Assembly: GCA_029933225.1 (NCBI GenBank)
Contig: JAOZOO010000012.1
Coordinates: forward strand, 1-45,131
DNA length: 45,131 nucleotides
From: Bacteroidales bacterium
GTDB lineage: Bacteria > Bacteroidota > Bacteroidia > Bacteroidales > F082
Direction of reading: 5' to 3'
Shown: positions 27,810 through 35,934 of the stretch, piece by piece
Layout: each line of letters begins with the position of its first letter
Position numbering within the stretch: the first letter of the stretch is position 1
The notes under the pieces: generated by a model
Databases searched by the model: none
Seen by the model: only the letters and a program-made list of their open reading frames with translations
Told to the model about the DNA's origin: nothing
Program-made: the position numbers and the translations under genes

Positions 27810-30761
27810 TTAAAATTTGATATTTATGTTAAAAACAAACTGGCGGTTAATGGGGTATTTAAAGTCGGTTACCCCGGGCATGGACCAGTCGCCCTTGGCA
27901 AGGGTGACCTCCGGATCCTGTCCCCAGAAACCGGTCCAGGTATAAACATTGTCAGCACGTAATGAAAGAACGAAGTCCGTCATTTTCATGGCCGAAACCC
28001 ATCGTCTCGGCAATGAGTAACTCAGGGTAACGTTTCTTATTTTGAGGAAACTTCCGTCTTCAAGATACCGCGAAGAGTTTTCTGTTGACAAGTCGGCATT
28101 CTGCATGCTCGGATGTGTTGCCACGTCGCCGGGTTTTTCCCACCGCGACCAGCCGGGTTTGAAGACCATGGCGTTCACATAAGGTTCATGTCCATCGTTA
28201 TCCATAAAGCGGCGGGTATAGTTGTAAATATCATTACCATATTGATAAGCAACGCTAACATACAGGGATAATCCTTTCCATGACAGAGAAGTAGAAGCGC
28301 CACCGAGAAAGTCGGGAAGTGCATTTCCTACTTCCTGCGGAGTGGCATCTTTATAATTTGAAGTCGGTTCTTTTGTACCGTCATCATTCACTTTTTCCCA
28401 TAACGGAGCGCCGGTTTGCACATCCACACCCAGCCATTTGGGTAGTATGAATGTGTAAATGGAAGCATCATTACGGTATATCTGCGAAACACCACTCACC
28501 GTACTGTAAAACGGATTTTCTATGCCAGACAATATGTTTGTATTTTGTGAAAAATTAACTCCGAAATTCCATTCTACCGACTTTGATTTGATGATAATGG
28601 CATCGAGGTTCAGTTCAATCCCTGTGTTTGTCACCTCACCGGCATTTTCCCAACGGCTTTCAAATCCCTGTGAAAGCGGTTGAGCTACCAAAACGATCAG
28701 GTCTTTGGTTATATTGTTGTAAAAGTTAAATGTCAGGCTGACCCGTTTGACAAAACTCATATCCAGACCGACATTAAATTCATTGGTATGCTCCCAGGTC
28801 AGATCGTAATTAGCCAACTGAAAAGGAATGGCTGCCGGATTGCTGTTGTATTGCGAAGTCAGCGAAAACAACCCCATAAACCGCGAAGCTCCGATATCAG
28901 GATCTCCGGTAACTCCGTAACTCAACCTAAGTTTCAGCAGGTTCATGAACGAGACATTTTTAAAGAAATGTTCGTTGCTTACCAGCCACGAGGCAGCTAT
29001 ACTGGGGAACATGGCGGTATTGTGATCGGGCGGGAAGTTGGAAGTCTTATCAACGCGGAAAGAGGCGGTCAGGAAATACCTTTTGTCATAATTGTAATTT
29101 ATCTGTGAAATAAATGAATTAAAATATTCAATTGTTGATGTTCCGCCAATTTTAAGTTCGCTGGAAGCGACTGAGGGTACATCGAAACCTTCGGGCAGGC
29201 CCTTGCCTTCATTCCACAAATATTCGTAAGAACCTCCGTCCAGTTCAATTCCGGCCAGTCCGTTCAGCGTATTTTTCCCGAATTCAAAATCAAAGTGCAA
29301 CAAGTTTGTCGTGATAGCGCCCCTCCAGTTATTTTGCTGTTCCCTGACATATCCCTTGTCATGGTAAGGCCCTGCTGCAATGGGCGATACGTAATCATGT
29401 GAAAAGTCTGTACTGTAGCTTAAACGGTTCGAGCTGGTAAAAGACAACCATTTCGTGAATTTGAGTTTCAGCACCAGGTCATAATCAATCCCTACGCCTT
29501 TGGAACGATGTTCAGAGTTGTCGATGGTGTGAAAGGGATTGATCTTGTCGCGCGACCACCATTTTCCGGGTGTATTCCCGTCAATGTATTTCAATGTGCC
29601 GTCAGGAGTATATGGGTTGTCCCACGGAAGGGCCAGATAGGTATAATACATATCCATATAATCATAATAACTTCCTTCGTTGGTATAGACATTTACGTTA
29701 TTCCGAAGGGAGGCCCATTTGTTGAAACGATATTCCGTATTCAGGCGGAAGTTCAGTTTTTGATAATCCGTATTCCTGAAAGTTCCCTCTTCGTTAACAT
29801 AAACACCGCTTACATAATAGTTGAATTTTTTACTGCTGCCGCTGGCTGAAAGATTATACTGCTGCGTTATCGCCGGTTGAAAACCGTTGCCCACCCAGTT
29901 GTAATTTGAATCGGGCAGATATTTGGGATAAGCTTTGTAAAACTTGATGATATCAATCTCGTGGGTTTCGGGATCACGATACAATTCTTTGCTCCAGTCG
30001 TAAAACTCAGGACCCGTCATCATGGTCAAATTTCCCTGGTCTGCGATTTTAACCCCTACACTGGCGTTAAAATTAAAGGTGGTTTTTCCGTAAGAACCGG
30101 ATTTGGTCGTGATGACAATCACCCCTTTGTTGGCGCGGGCTCCGTACATTCCGGTGGCTCCGGCATCTTTCAGCACAGTAACTGTTTTCACATCATTGGG
30201 ATCAAACGACCCTCCGATAATACCATCCACCACATAAAGCGGTTCCTGGTTTCCCGGCTTGATGGTAGAGACACCCCTGATGCGGATTTGCGAACTGCTT
30301 CCGGGTTCTCCCGTTGCGTCCACAACCTGCACCCCGGCTACTTTTCCCTGTAACATGGAACCGAGGTCGTCAGTGGTTACGTCTTTCAATTGATTGGAGT
30401 TCAACACCGCCACGGCGCTGGAAACTTCCGTTTTTGTCTTATCCGAATAACCCATAACCACCACTTCATCCATATTCACCACATCCGGCACCATATACAC
30501 ATCAAGTTTTTCTGTTGGGGATTCAATGGTAATTTCTTTGTTTTGATATCCGGTGTACTGAAAGACCAGCACAACACCTTTTTTGACATCAATCGTAAAA
30601 CTACCGTTCAAATCACTCACCGTACCATTGGTTGTGCCTTTTACGAAGATATTTACACCAGGTAAAGTGCTTTTGTTTTCATCAAAAACTGTGCCGGTGA
30701 CCTGGCCAAATACCGGTAACAATAAAAGAGCAAAACCAATTAAAAATAAAGTTTTTCTCAT
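27810..30761 (-). CDS. susC: SusC-family TonB-dependent outer-membrane transporter
   Basis: 983 aa. A signal peptide (MRKTLFLIGFALLLLPVFGQ) is followed by a carboxypeptidase-D-like regulatory domain (about 20-100) and a TonB-box region with MDEVVVMGY. The plug (about 115-220) includes LQGKVAGVQVV, IRIRGVST and YVVDGIIGG. The rest is a 22-strand barrel ending in Phe, as usual for outer-membrane insertion. No sigma-regulator (STN) domain is present. It imports oligosaccharides with energy from TonB. It starts 11 bases after the stop of the cytoplasmic aldolase gene, so import and catabolism are transcribed together, an uncommon arrangement since susCD are usually first in a PUL operon. Confidence 0.97.
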   Translation of the reverse strand: MRKTLFLIGFALLLLPVFGQVTGTVFDENKSTLPGVNIFVKGTTNGTVSDLNGSFTIDVKKGVVLVFQYTGYQNKEITIESPTEKLDVYMVPDVVNMDEVVVMGYSDKTKTEVSSAVAVLNSNQLKDVTTDDLGSMLQGKVAGVQVVDATGEPGSSSQIRIRGVSTIKPGNQEPLYVVDGIIGGSFDPNDVKTVTVLKDAGATGMYGARANKGVIVITTKSGSYGKTTFNFNASVGVKIADQGNLTMMTGPEFYDWSKELYRDPETHEIDIIKFYKAYPKYLPDSNYNWVGNGFQPAITQQYNLSASGSSKKFNYYVSGVYVNEEGTFRNTDYQKLNFRLNTEYRFNKWASLRNNVNVYTNEGSYYDYMDMYYTYLALPWDNPYTPDGTLKYIDGNTPGKWWSRDKINPFHTIDNSEHRSKGVGIDYDLVLKLKFTKWLSFTSSNRLSYSTDFSHDYVSPIAAGPYHDKGYVREQQNNWRGAITTNLLHFDFEFGKNTLNGLAGIELDGGSYEYLWNEGKGLPEGFDVPSVASSELKIGGTSTIEYFNSFISQINYNYDKRYFLTASFRVDKTSNFPPDHNTAMFPSIAASWLVSNEHFFKNVSFMNLLKLRLSYGVTGDPDIGASRFMGLFSLTSQYNSNPAAIPFQLANYDLTWEHTNEFNVGLDMSFVKRVSLTFNFYNNITKDLIVLVAQPLSQGFESRWENAGEVTNTGIELNLDAIIIKSKSVEWNFGVNFSQNTNILSGIENPFYSTVSGVSQIYRNDASIYTFILPKWLGVDVQTGAPLWEKVNDDGTKEPTSNYKDATPQEVGNALPDFLGGASTSLSWKGLSLYVSVAYQYGNDIYNYTRRFMDNDGHEPYVNAMVFKPGWSRWEKPGDVATHPSMQNADLSTENSSRYLEDGSFLKIRNVTLSYSLPRRWVSAMKMTDFVLSLRADNVYTWTGFWGQDPEVTLAKGDWSMPGVTDFKYPINRQFVFNINIKF

Positions 30762-30772
30762 AACTCATGGTT

Positions 30773-31591
30773 TTAATTAACAAGTGATAATTTATGCTCA
30801 ATCAATTCCTTAACCGCTTTGATAGCGGGAGGAAATGTTTTTCTCAAATCAATTTCCTGGTTGTTGATCAGTTCATGTTTCAGTGTTTTTGTAAACATAT
30901 TTTTTATTTCGGTTGCAATGTTCACTTTGCAGATGCCCAGTTTCACCGCTTTGCGGATGGCTTCATCGGGAACGCCCGAACCGCCGTGAAGGACAAGAAA
31001 AGCTTCGGTTGCATGCCTGATTGCTTCCAGTCTTTCAAAGTCCAGTCTGGGTTCTTTTTTATAGAAACCGTGCGCCGTACCGATGGCCACTGCCAGAGCA
31101 TCTACTCCGGTCTCTTTCACAAATACCCTGGCGTCTTCAGGCGATGTCAGTTCCATCTTTTCGGTATCCTGGCCCAGCTTGGCCACATAACCCAGTTCGG
31201 CTTCCACGTTGGCACCGTATGGTTTTGCCATTTCAACCACCTTTTTTGTTAAGGCAATATTTTCTTTAAAAGGTAATTCACTGCCGTCAAACATCACCGA
31301 ATCAAAGCCTGCATTTAAACATTGTTCCGCCAGTTCAAGGGAGCCACCGTGATCAAGATGTATCCAGCCCTCAACGCCGAAATATTTCAACCCACTCCGG
31401 CCCATGGCATAAGCGTTTTCCAGGCCCATGTAATCAATTGAGCTTTTGGTAAGCTGTAATATCAACGGTGCATTACGGCTTTTGGCTGCTTCAAGGACAG
31501 CGCGCAATGTTTCATAATTGTAAAAATTGGTTGCCAGCAGCGCTTTGCCCTGCTCCCTCATCTGACCGAATTTCTTTTGAAGTCTAATCAT
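30773..31591 (-). CDS. kbaY: Class II ketose-bisphosphate aldolase (KbaY/GatY, tagatose-1,6-bisphosphate type)
   Basis: 272 aa, cytoplasmic. Zinc and catalytic residues of class II aldolases are present: HLDHGG (D80 catalytic, H81 zinc), EAELGY (near E132), GTAHG (H174 zinc) and LHGGSG (H202 zinc), then VNIATE for phosphate/substrate binding. Length fits KbaY/GatY (about 285 aa). The family cleaves tagatose- or fructose-1,6-bisphosphate to dihydroxyacetone phosphate and glyceraldehyde 3-phosphate. The presence of a KbaZ/GatZ homologue, a PfkB kinase and AgaS upstream in the same operon favours tagatose. Gaps of 12 bases to the kinase and 11 to susC show tight coupling. A fructose-bisphosphate aldolase cannot be excluded by sequence alone. 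Confidence 0.9.
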   Translation of the reverse strand: MIRLQKKFGQMREQGKALLATNFYNYETLRAVLEAAKSRNAPLILQLTKSSIDYMGLENAYAMGRSGLKYFGVEGWIHLDHGGSLELAEQCLNAGFDSVMFDGSELPFKENIALTKKVVEMAKPYGANVEAELGYVAKLGQDTEKMELTSPEDARVFVKETGVDALAVAIGTAHGFYKKEPRLDFERLEAIRHATEAFLVLHGGSGVPDEAIRKAVKLGICKVNIATEIKNMFTKTLKHELINNQEIDLRKTFPPAIKAVKELIEHKLSLVN

Positions 31592-31603
31592 TGATTCTCA
31601 CTA

Positions 31604-32554
31604 TTAATTTACTTCCACACCAAAAAAACGCTGCGCTCTGTTGCTGAAATCCTCCAGACTTGAAAAAGCGCCTGTTCCACCGGCTTCGGTCGTATTTACC
31701 GCTCCCGTTAAATTGCCGAACCGCAGACATTCATCCAGCGGCTCTCCTTTTATAAACTGTGTGATAAATCCTGCATTGAACGTGTCGCCCGCTCCGATGG
31801 CATCTGCCACTTTTTTATTCAGAAAAGGTTTTACGGTAATATCTTTATCCTTTGTAATTCCCCTTGAACCCTTGTTGCCCATTTTTATAGCCATAGTATT
31901 AATAAACGGTCTGATTACCTGAATGGCTTTGTTGATCTCTTTTTCTCCCGTCAATGCCCGCAACTCGGTTTCGTTGGGCAGAAAAACATCCACCATCGGA
32001 AGAAGCGCTTCCACATCAATATCCCATTTTTCATCCGGGTCCCATTGAATATCAAGTGATGTGGTCAGTCCCAAATCTTTGGCCATCCTGAATATGAATA
32101 CGATATTCTTTTTTATTTCCGGTTGCAGAAAAATGGAAGAAACATGCATGTGCCGCGCTTTCGATAACTGATTTTCTTTAATATCCTCTGCCATCAGGGT
32201 TTCCATGGCGCCGGCATAAGTTACCATCGCACGGTCTTCATCAAAATTCAAAACAATGGTAGCGCCTGTTTTATCCGAGGTGGAGCGAATAATAAAATGA
32301 GTATCTACTTTTTTTTCGTTCAGGCTTTTAAAAACCAAATCTCCAAACATGTCTATTCCTGTCTTCCCAAGAAAAGCCACCCGGTTTCCCAGTGTGCTGG
32401 CATTGGATGCAAAAATAGCCGATGAACTGCCGAGGGTCAGGGTCATCTCTTCCGCAAGAATTTCTTTACCTTCCTCCGGCAATGAGGGCAGCCCGTTCAG
32501 AATCAAATCCACGTTCAATTCCCCGATTACCAGAATATCAAATTCTTTTTCCAT
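31604..32554 (-). CDS. PfkB-family sugar kinase, probable tagatose-6-phosphate kinase
   Basis: 316 aa, cytoplasmic ribokinase-like fold. The N-terminal substrate region has ILVIGELNVDLIL and LGSSSAIFASNASTLG. The C-terminal PfkB signature DAIGAGDTFNAGF holds the catalytic Asp (D257) and anion hole. PNETELRALTG is the family's central motif. It transfers phosphate from ATP to a sugar or sugar phosphate. Lying between kbaZ and kbaY (gaps 13 and 12 bases) and downstream of agaS, it most likely makes tagatose 1,6-bisphosphate. An alternative is a hexosamine kinase that supplies the 6-phosphate for AgaS, because no other 6-kinase is seen in the locus. Confidence 0.85.
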   Translation of the reverse strand: MEKEFDILVIGELNVDLILNGLPSLPEEGKEILAEEMTLTLGSSSAIFASNASTLGNRVAFLGKTGIDMFGDLVFKSLNEKKVDTHFIIRSTSDKTGATIVLNFDEDRAMVTYAGAMETLMAEDIKENQLSKARHMHVSSIFLQPEIKKNIVFIFRMAKDLGLTTSLDIQWDPDEKWDIDVEALLPMVDVFLPNETELRALTGEKEINKAIQVIRPFINTMAIKMGNKGSRGITKDKDITVKPFLNKKVADAIGAGDTFNAGFITQFIKGEPLDECLRFGNLTGAVNTTEAGGTGAFSSLEDFSNRAQRFFGVEVN

Positions 32555-32567
32555 TCATTAATTACGG

Positions 32568-33827
32568 TTATAATTCGTTGTTCAAATCAATAAGGTTAAA
32601 GCTGTAAAAATATTTATCCATGGATTTTTCAATCGGTGTTAAAACAATGGTTTCCGCATCCACGCCGTTGTTTTCAAGGTTTTCCATCAGCCGTGTCCGG
32701 GCGGCCACCACTGACGGTTTTTCCCAGATATAACGGCAACCCGTTTTGATCAGCCATAACTGGCGATCATCGGCAATCTCACTGAATTCCTTACCCTCTT
32801 CATCAGGTAAAAGCCACTTTTTCCATCTTCCCGAGTCAATGACCGCCTGCCATAAAACCGACTTGAAACCTGAAAGTTTCGGCACTTTTCCCTCTTCAAA
32901 CAATGCTTGTTCCAGGGTAACACATTCCATCAATCCGTCGTATTCCATTTCAGTGAATTCTGGTCCCACATTGGCTCCGCCCATTCCGGCCAGCGGATAA
33001 GCTTCGGGATTGCTCACATTGTCGGAATAATGCCCTTTGATCACACTCCCGAATTTCCGGGCTTCTTCCGTCAATTGCTTTGCGACTACAGGATCAAAAG
33101 TGGTGGTATGCAGGTCGGTGCCCACTTTACCCACGATAAAACAAGGCCACACATCACTCAATCCGTTTTCTGCCAATCCTTTTTTGAGCAAGTTAAGAAA
33201 TTTCCTGAAAACATTCATGTCGGCCAGTCCGCCGTGCACCTCCTCGGTACCTACCTCGTAAGAAATTTTCGGGATGTTTTTTCTGCGCCGGTAGGTCTCC
33301 ACATGCGTAATGATTTCCACCGTTCTGTCGGCTACCGTTTCAATATTGATCACCTCACCTTTTTTCAAAGTAATGTCAACCGTAGGATCTACATGCAACA
33401 GATTGTATCCGGCCTCAAGCGCCTCGATCATGGATTTTTTAACCAGTTCCATGGTTTCTTCATACGGCAGATTCGCCAGCCTGTGGGCATCTTTCAGCCA
33501 CGGGCCGCCGTGGTCAATGGCGATCATCACCGGCCCGGTAAAATTAATTTTGCGTGCTTCCTGGCGAATGAGTTTGACAAATTCCTTTTGTGTCAGCCCG
33601 GTATAACCGCTGTCAAAATCCACCTGATTTAATGTAGCTGCAAACTTGATGGGCGCATTGCACCGTTTGGCCGACCGTATCGCAGCCCTGATGACAGCCC
33701 GTGAATTGGGACAGGCGGCAAAGATCGTCCGGCCGGTACCCGTATCTTTTTTCAAGGTCTGAATACGTCCGAGAACATATTCGACCAGCGGAAGATTCTG
33801 CGGATTACCTTTTTCAACATCAGCCAT
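32568..33827 (-). CDS. kbaZ: KbaZ/GatZ-family protein (tagatose-bisphosphate aldolase subunit or tagatose-6-P 4-epimerase)
   Basis: 419 aa, close to E. coli KbaZ/GatZ length. Family-typical stretches include CPNSRAVIRAAIRSAKRC, FAATLNQVD, VMIAIDHGGPWLKD, LLHVDPTVD, ISYEVGTEEVHGG and CFIVGKVGTDLHT. In E. coli this family supports the catalytic KbaY/GatY subunit. The residues that would coordinate metal (IDHGGPW, VGTEEVHGG) are retained here, and some members of the family are known as tagatose-6-phosphate 4-epimerases. Both readings fit, since agaS would make tagatose 6-phosphate. Thirteen bases separate it from the kinase gene and 42 from agaS. Confidence 0.88.
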   Translation of the reverse strand: MADVEKGNPQNLPLVEYVLGRIQTLKKDTGTGRTIFAACPNSRAVIRAAIRSAKRCNAPIKFAATLNQVDFDSGYTGLTQKEFVKLIRQEARKINFTGPVMIAIDHGGPWLKDAHRLANLPYEETMELVKKSMIEALEAGYNLLHVDPTVDITLKKGEVINIETVADRTVEIITHVETYRRRKNIPKISYEVGTEEVHGGLADMNVFRKFLNLLKKGLAENGLSDVWPCFIVGKVGTDLHTTTFDPVVAKQLTEEARKFGSVIKGHYSDNVSNPEAYPLAGMGGANVGPEFTEMEYDGLMECVTLEQALFEEGKVPKLSGFKSVLWQAVIDSGRWKKWLLPDEEGKEFSEIADDRQLWLIKTGCRYIWEKPSVVAARTRLMENLENNGVDAETIVLTPIEKSMDKYFYSFNLIDLNNEL

Positions 33828-33869
33828 AATTTCTCTTATTTCAATAACAGTCGGGGCAATGCAAGCCCG

Positions 33870-35009
33870 TTATTTTTTAAATTCATAAATAGTCACACCC
33901 TGAACAACCCTGTGAATAGCTCCGTTTGAAGGATGATCGGGGTTTAGCCCAAAGTCAAGCGATTTGTAATAACCCAGCAACTGTGCCGGCAACAGGTGGC
34001 ATAAAGTAAGAAACGGTTCTTTTAATTTGCTTGCCCCGTCAGTCATAAAAATATCAAGATCAAACATCCCGATTTCCGGTTCTGTCTCCGAAACACCTAC
34101 CACTGCCATCATTTTATGATCTTTCTTAACCGCCTGAACGAGATCGGACTCATAACGACGCACATACTCATCATTGGAGAAAAAGTACACCAGCAAAGTT
34201 GTCTCATCCAGCACCACTTTCGGGCCGTGCCTGAATGCGAGAAACGAATCGAACTTACAGATCACTTTTCCATCTGTCATCTCCTGCAATTTCAGATGAG
34301 CTTCATGCGCCACTCCGAGAAACGGACCGGAACCGAGGAAAACCGCACGTTTAAAATCTAAAGATGCAATTGCTTCAATGTATTCCGAATACTTTGAAAT
34401 TATTTTTTCGGCATATCCGGCAGCAATTTTTACCTGATCTTCAGGCATCTCTGTTTTGTCGAGATAGGAGATCAAAAGAGCAGCCAAAGCCATCGAAGTA
34501 ACGCTGGATGTCATCGCCAGTCCTTTATCGTTGGTTTCTTCAGGTAACGTCAACACATATTTTGGGTTTGATGATGACATTTTTGCCAACTCTCCGTCTT
34601 TGTTACAGGTAATGATGAGATGCAGTATTTTATCGCTGATCAGATTTGCATTGTTGACGGCAGCAACACTTTCCGGGCTGTTTCCCGACCGCGCAAACGA
34701 AACAAGCAACGTGCGTTTATTTGGGTTAATATATAAGTCAGGATGGGTTACAATTTCCGTTGTCGAAATGGCTTTGGCAGAAAAGCCGGTGTTTTTCTGA
34801 AAATAACCGGCTACCATTTCTCCTACAAAAAAAGAAGACCCGGCTCCTGTGAATATAATTTCGTCACCGCTTTCTTTTTCCAGTTTATTCAAAAACTGCT
34901 GAAGACCTTTCTTATTGGACAGGATCAGATCGTACACTTTCTCCCATAAAACAGGTTGCTGATGGATTTCCTGCAAAGTGAAAGTGTCTGCCGTTTTAAT
35001 CATAAACAT
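33870..35009 (-). CDS. agaS: AgaS-type SIS-domain galactosamine-6-phosphate deaminase/isomerase
   Basis: 379 aa with two SIS domains. The first has IIFTGAGSSFFVGE and LLVSFARSGNSPES (phosphate-binding Ser/Thr loop). The second has AVFLGSGPFLGVAHEAHLK followed by LQEMTDGKVI, then SFLAFRHGPKVVL. The sequence is much closer to AgaS than to GlmS, lacking a glutaminase domain, and the length equals AgaS (about 385 aa). It should convert galactosamine 6-phosphate to tagatose 6-phosphate and ammonia. Two in-frame ATGs (35009 and 35003) are possible. It is first in the minus-strand operon, divergent from the DeoR-type regulator, and a -33/-7 promoter lies 43-74 bases upstream. Confidence 0.92.
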   Translation of the reverse strand: MFMIKTADTFTLQEIHQQPVLWEKVYDLILSNKKGLQQFLNKLEKESGDEIIFTGAGSSFFVGEMVAGYFQKNTGFSAKAISTTEIVTHPDLYINPNKRTLLVSFARSGNSPESVAAVNNANLISDKILHLIITCNKDGELAKMSSSNPKYVLTLPEETNDKGLAMTSSVTSMALAALLISYLDKTEMPEDQVKIAAGYAEKIISKYSEYIEAIASLDFKRAVFLGSGPFLGVAHEAHLKLQEMTDGKVICKFDSFLAFRHGPKVVLDETTLLVYFFSNDEYVRRYESDLVQAVKKDHKMMAVVGVSETEPEIGMFDLDIFMTDGASKLKEPFLTLCHLLPAQLLGYYKSLDFGLNPDHPSNGAIHRVVQGVTIYEFKK

Positions 35010-35051
35010 AAGGTTTTTGATTAGTTAAAAGTTTCATTTAGTTTCGTTGTA

Positions 35052-35083
35052 CAAATATAAAGCAAAAAATATAAGAATACAAA
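35052..35083 (-). promoter_or_regulatory. Promoter of the agaS-kbaZ-pfkB-kbaY-susCD operon
   Basis: On the minus strand TTTG (35083-35080) is followed after 20 bases by TATATTTG (35059-35052), an exact -33/-7 pair for Bacteroidota sigma. AAATATAA occurs twice here (35053-35060 and 35067-35074), 14 bases apart, and overlaps the promoter. These could be operator half-sites for the divergent DeoR-type repressor; the operator part is a guess. Confidence 0.6.
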
Positions 35084-35106
35084 AGAAAGGTAAAAATTAT
35101 TTTTAA

Positions 35107-35114
35107 TATATTTG
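35107..35114 (+). promoter_or_regulatory. -7 box of the DeoR-type regulator gene
   Basis: TATATTTG is an exact TAnnTTTG match 46 bases before the ATG at 35161. No clear -33 element is seen at the right distance. Divergent and within 50 bases of the agaS promoter, so one repressor site could control both. Confidence 0.5.
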
Positions 35115-35160
35115 CTATTCCAAATTAAAGATAATTAACCGACTTTTTTAAGCAGAGCCC

Positions 35161-35934
35161 ATGAAGATACCTCATAACACGCTTTCACGCAGGTCTGATA
35201 TACTGAAACTCCTTGAAAAGCAGGATAACATTTCGGTTGCGGCGCTCAGCCGTTTATTCGGTGTCAGTGAAGTTTCAATTCGAAATGATTTATCTCATCT
35301 GGAACACAAAGGTTTACTCATAAGAACACGGGGTGGGGCGATCAAAAAACAGCCTGTAAATTTCGATTTGAGTTTAAACCAAAGGTTAAAAAAGTATTTT
35401 AAAGAAAAACAAAGAATAGGCAGGAAAGCCGTTGAGTTCATTAGTGAAGGGGACACCATCGTCATGGACTCCGGGTCCACTACCCTTCAGATCGCCAGGA
35501 ATCTCGATCGCTTCAAGCAAATAAAACTGATCACAAACAGTTTACCCATCGCAGATGCCGTGGCTGATTTCGAGGGTGTTGAGGTAATCATTCCGGGAGG
35601 TGTCCTCCGATCCGAAATGCGTTCGCTCATCGGTCCAATGGCCGAAAGAAACCTCTTGAATTACAATTGTGATATTGCTTTTCTTGCTGTGGACGGAATA
35701 GATTGCGACATCGGAATTTCAACACCGGTTCTTTACGAAGCCACGTTCAGCCGCGCAATGATCGAGATATCAAACAAGGTGATTGTCGTGACGGATTCCA
35801 GTAAATTTCAAAAACGAAGTTTCGTAAAAATAACCTCGCTCGATAAAATTGACATCATCATAACGGATAAAGGAATCCCCGAACAGGAAAAGATTAAACT
35901 CGAAAAAATGAATATTGACCTTATCCTTGTTTAA
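35161..35934 (+). CDS. DeoR-family transcriptional regulator (AgaR-like)
   Basis: 257 aa, standard DeoR length. The N-terminal winged helix-turn-helix (about 8-60) reads ISVAALSRLFGVSEVSIRND then LSHLEHKGLLIRTRGGA. The DeoR C-terminal sensor domain follows with MDSGSTTLQIARNL, GGVLRSEMRSLIGPMAE, DIAFLAVDGID and VTDSSKFQKRSF, a fold that binds sugar phosphates. Divergent from agaS across 151 bases, it is the natural local repressor. The likely effector is a pathway phosphate such as tagatose 6-phosphate or galactosamine 6-phosphate (inferred). Its TAA stop overlaps that of the convergent phosphatase gene by four bases (TTAA, 35931-35934). Confidence 0.92.
   Translation: MKIPHNTLSRRSDILKLLEKQDNISVAALSRLFGVSEVSIRNDLSHLEHKGLLIRTRGGAIKKQPVNFDLSLNQRLKKYFKEKQRIGRKAVEFISEGDTIVMDSGSTTLQIARNLDRFKQIKLITNSLPIADAVADFEGVEVIIPGGVLRSEMRSLIGPMAERNLLNYNCDIAFLAVDGIDCDIGISTPVLYEATFSRAMIEISNKVIVVTDSSKFQKRSFVKITSLDKIDIIITDKGIPEQEKIKLEKMNIDLILV

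Noticed and set aside
30773-31591. Plain glycolytic fructose-bisphosphate aldolase
   Set aside because: Possible by family, but neighbours AgaS, a KbaZ/GatZ homologue and a PfkB kinase in the same operon make the tagatose-bisphosphate type more likely.
32907-33632. 241-codon open frame opposite kbaZ
   Set aside because: Shadow of the KbaZ frame; the translated sequence is rich in His, Phe and Gln with no family resemblance.
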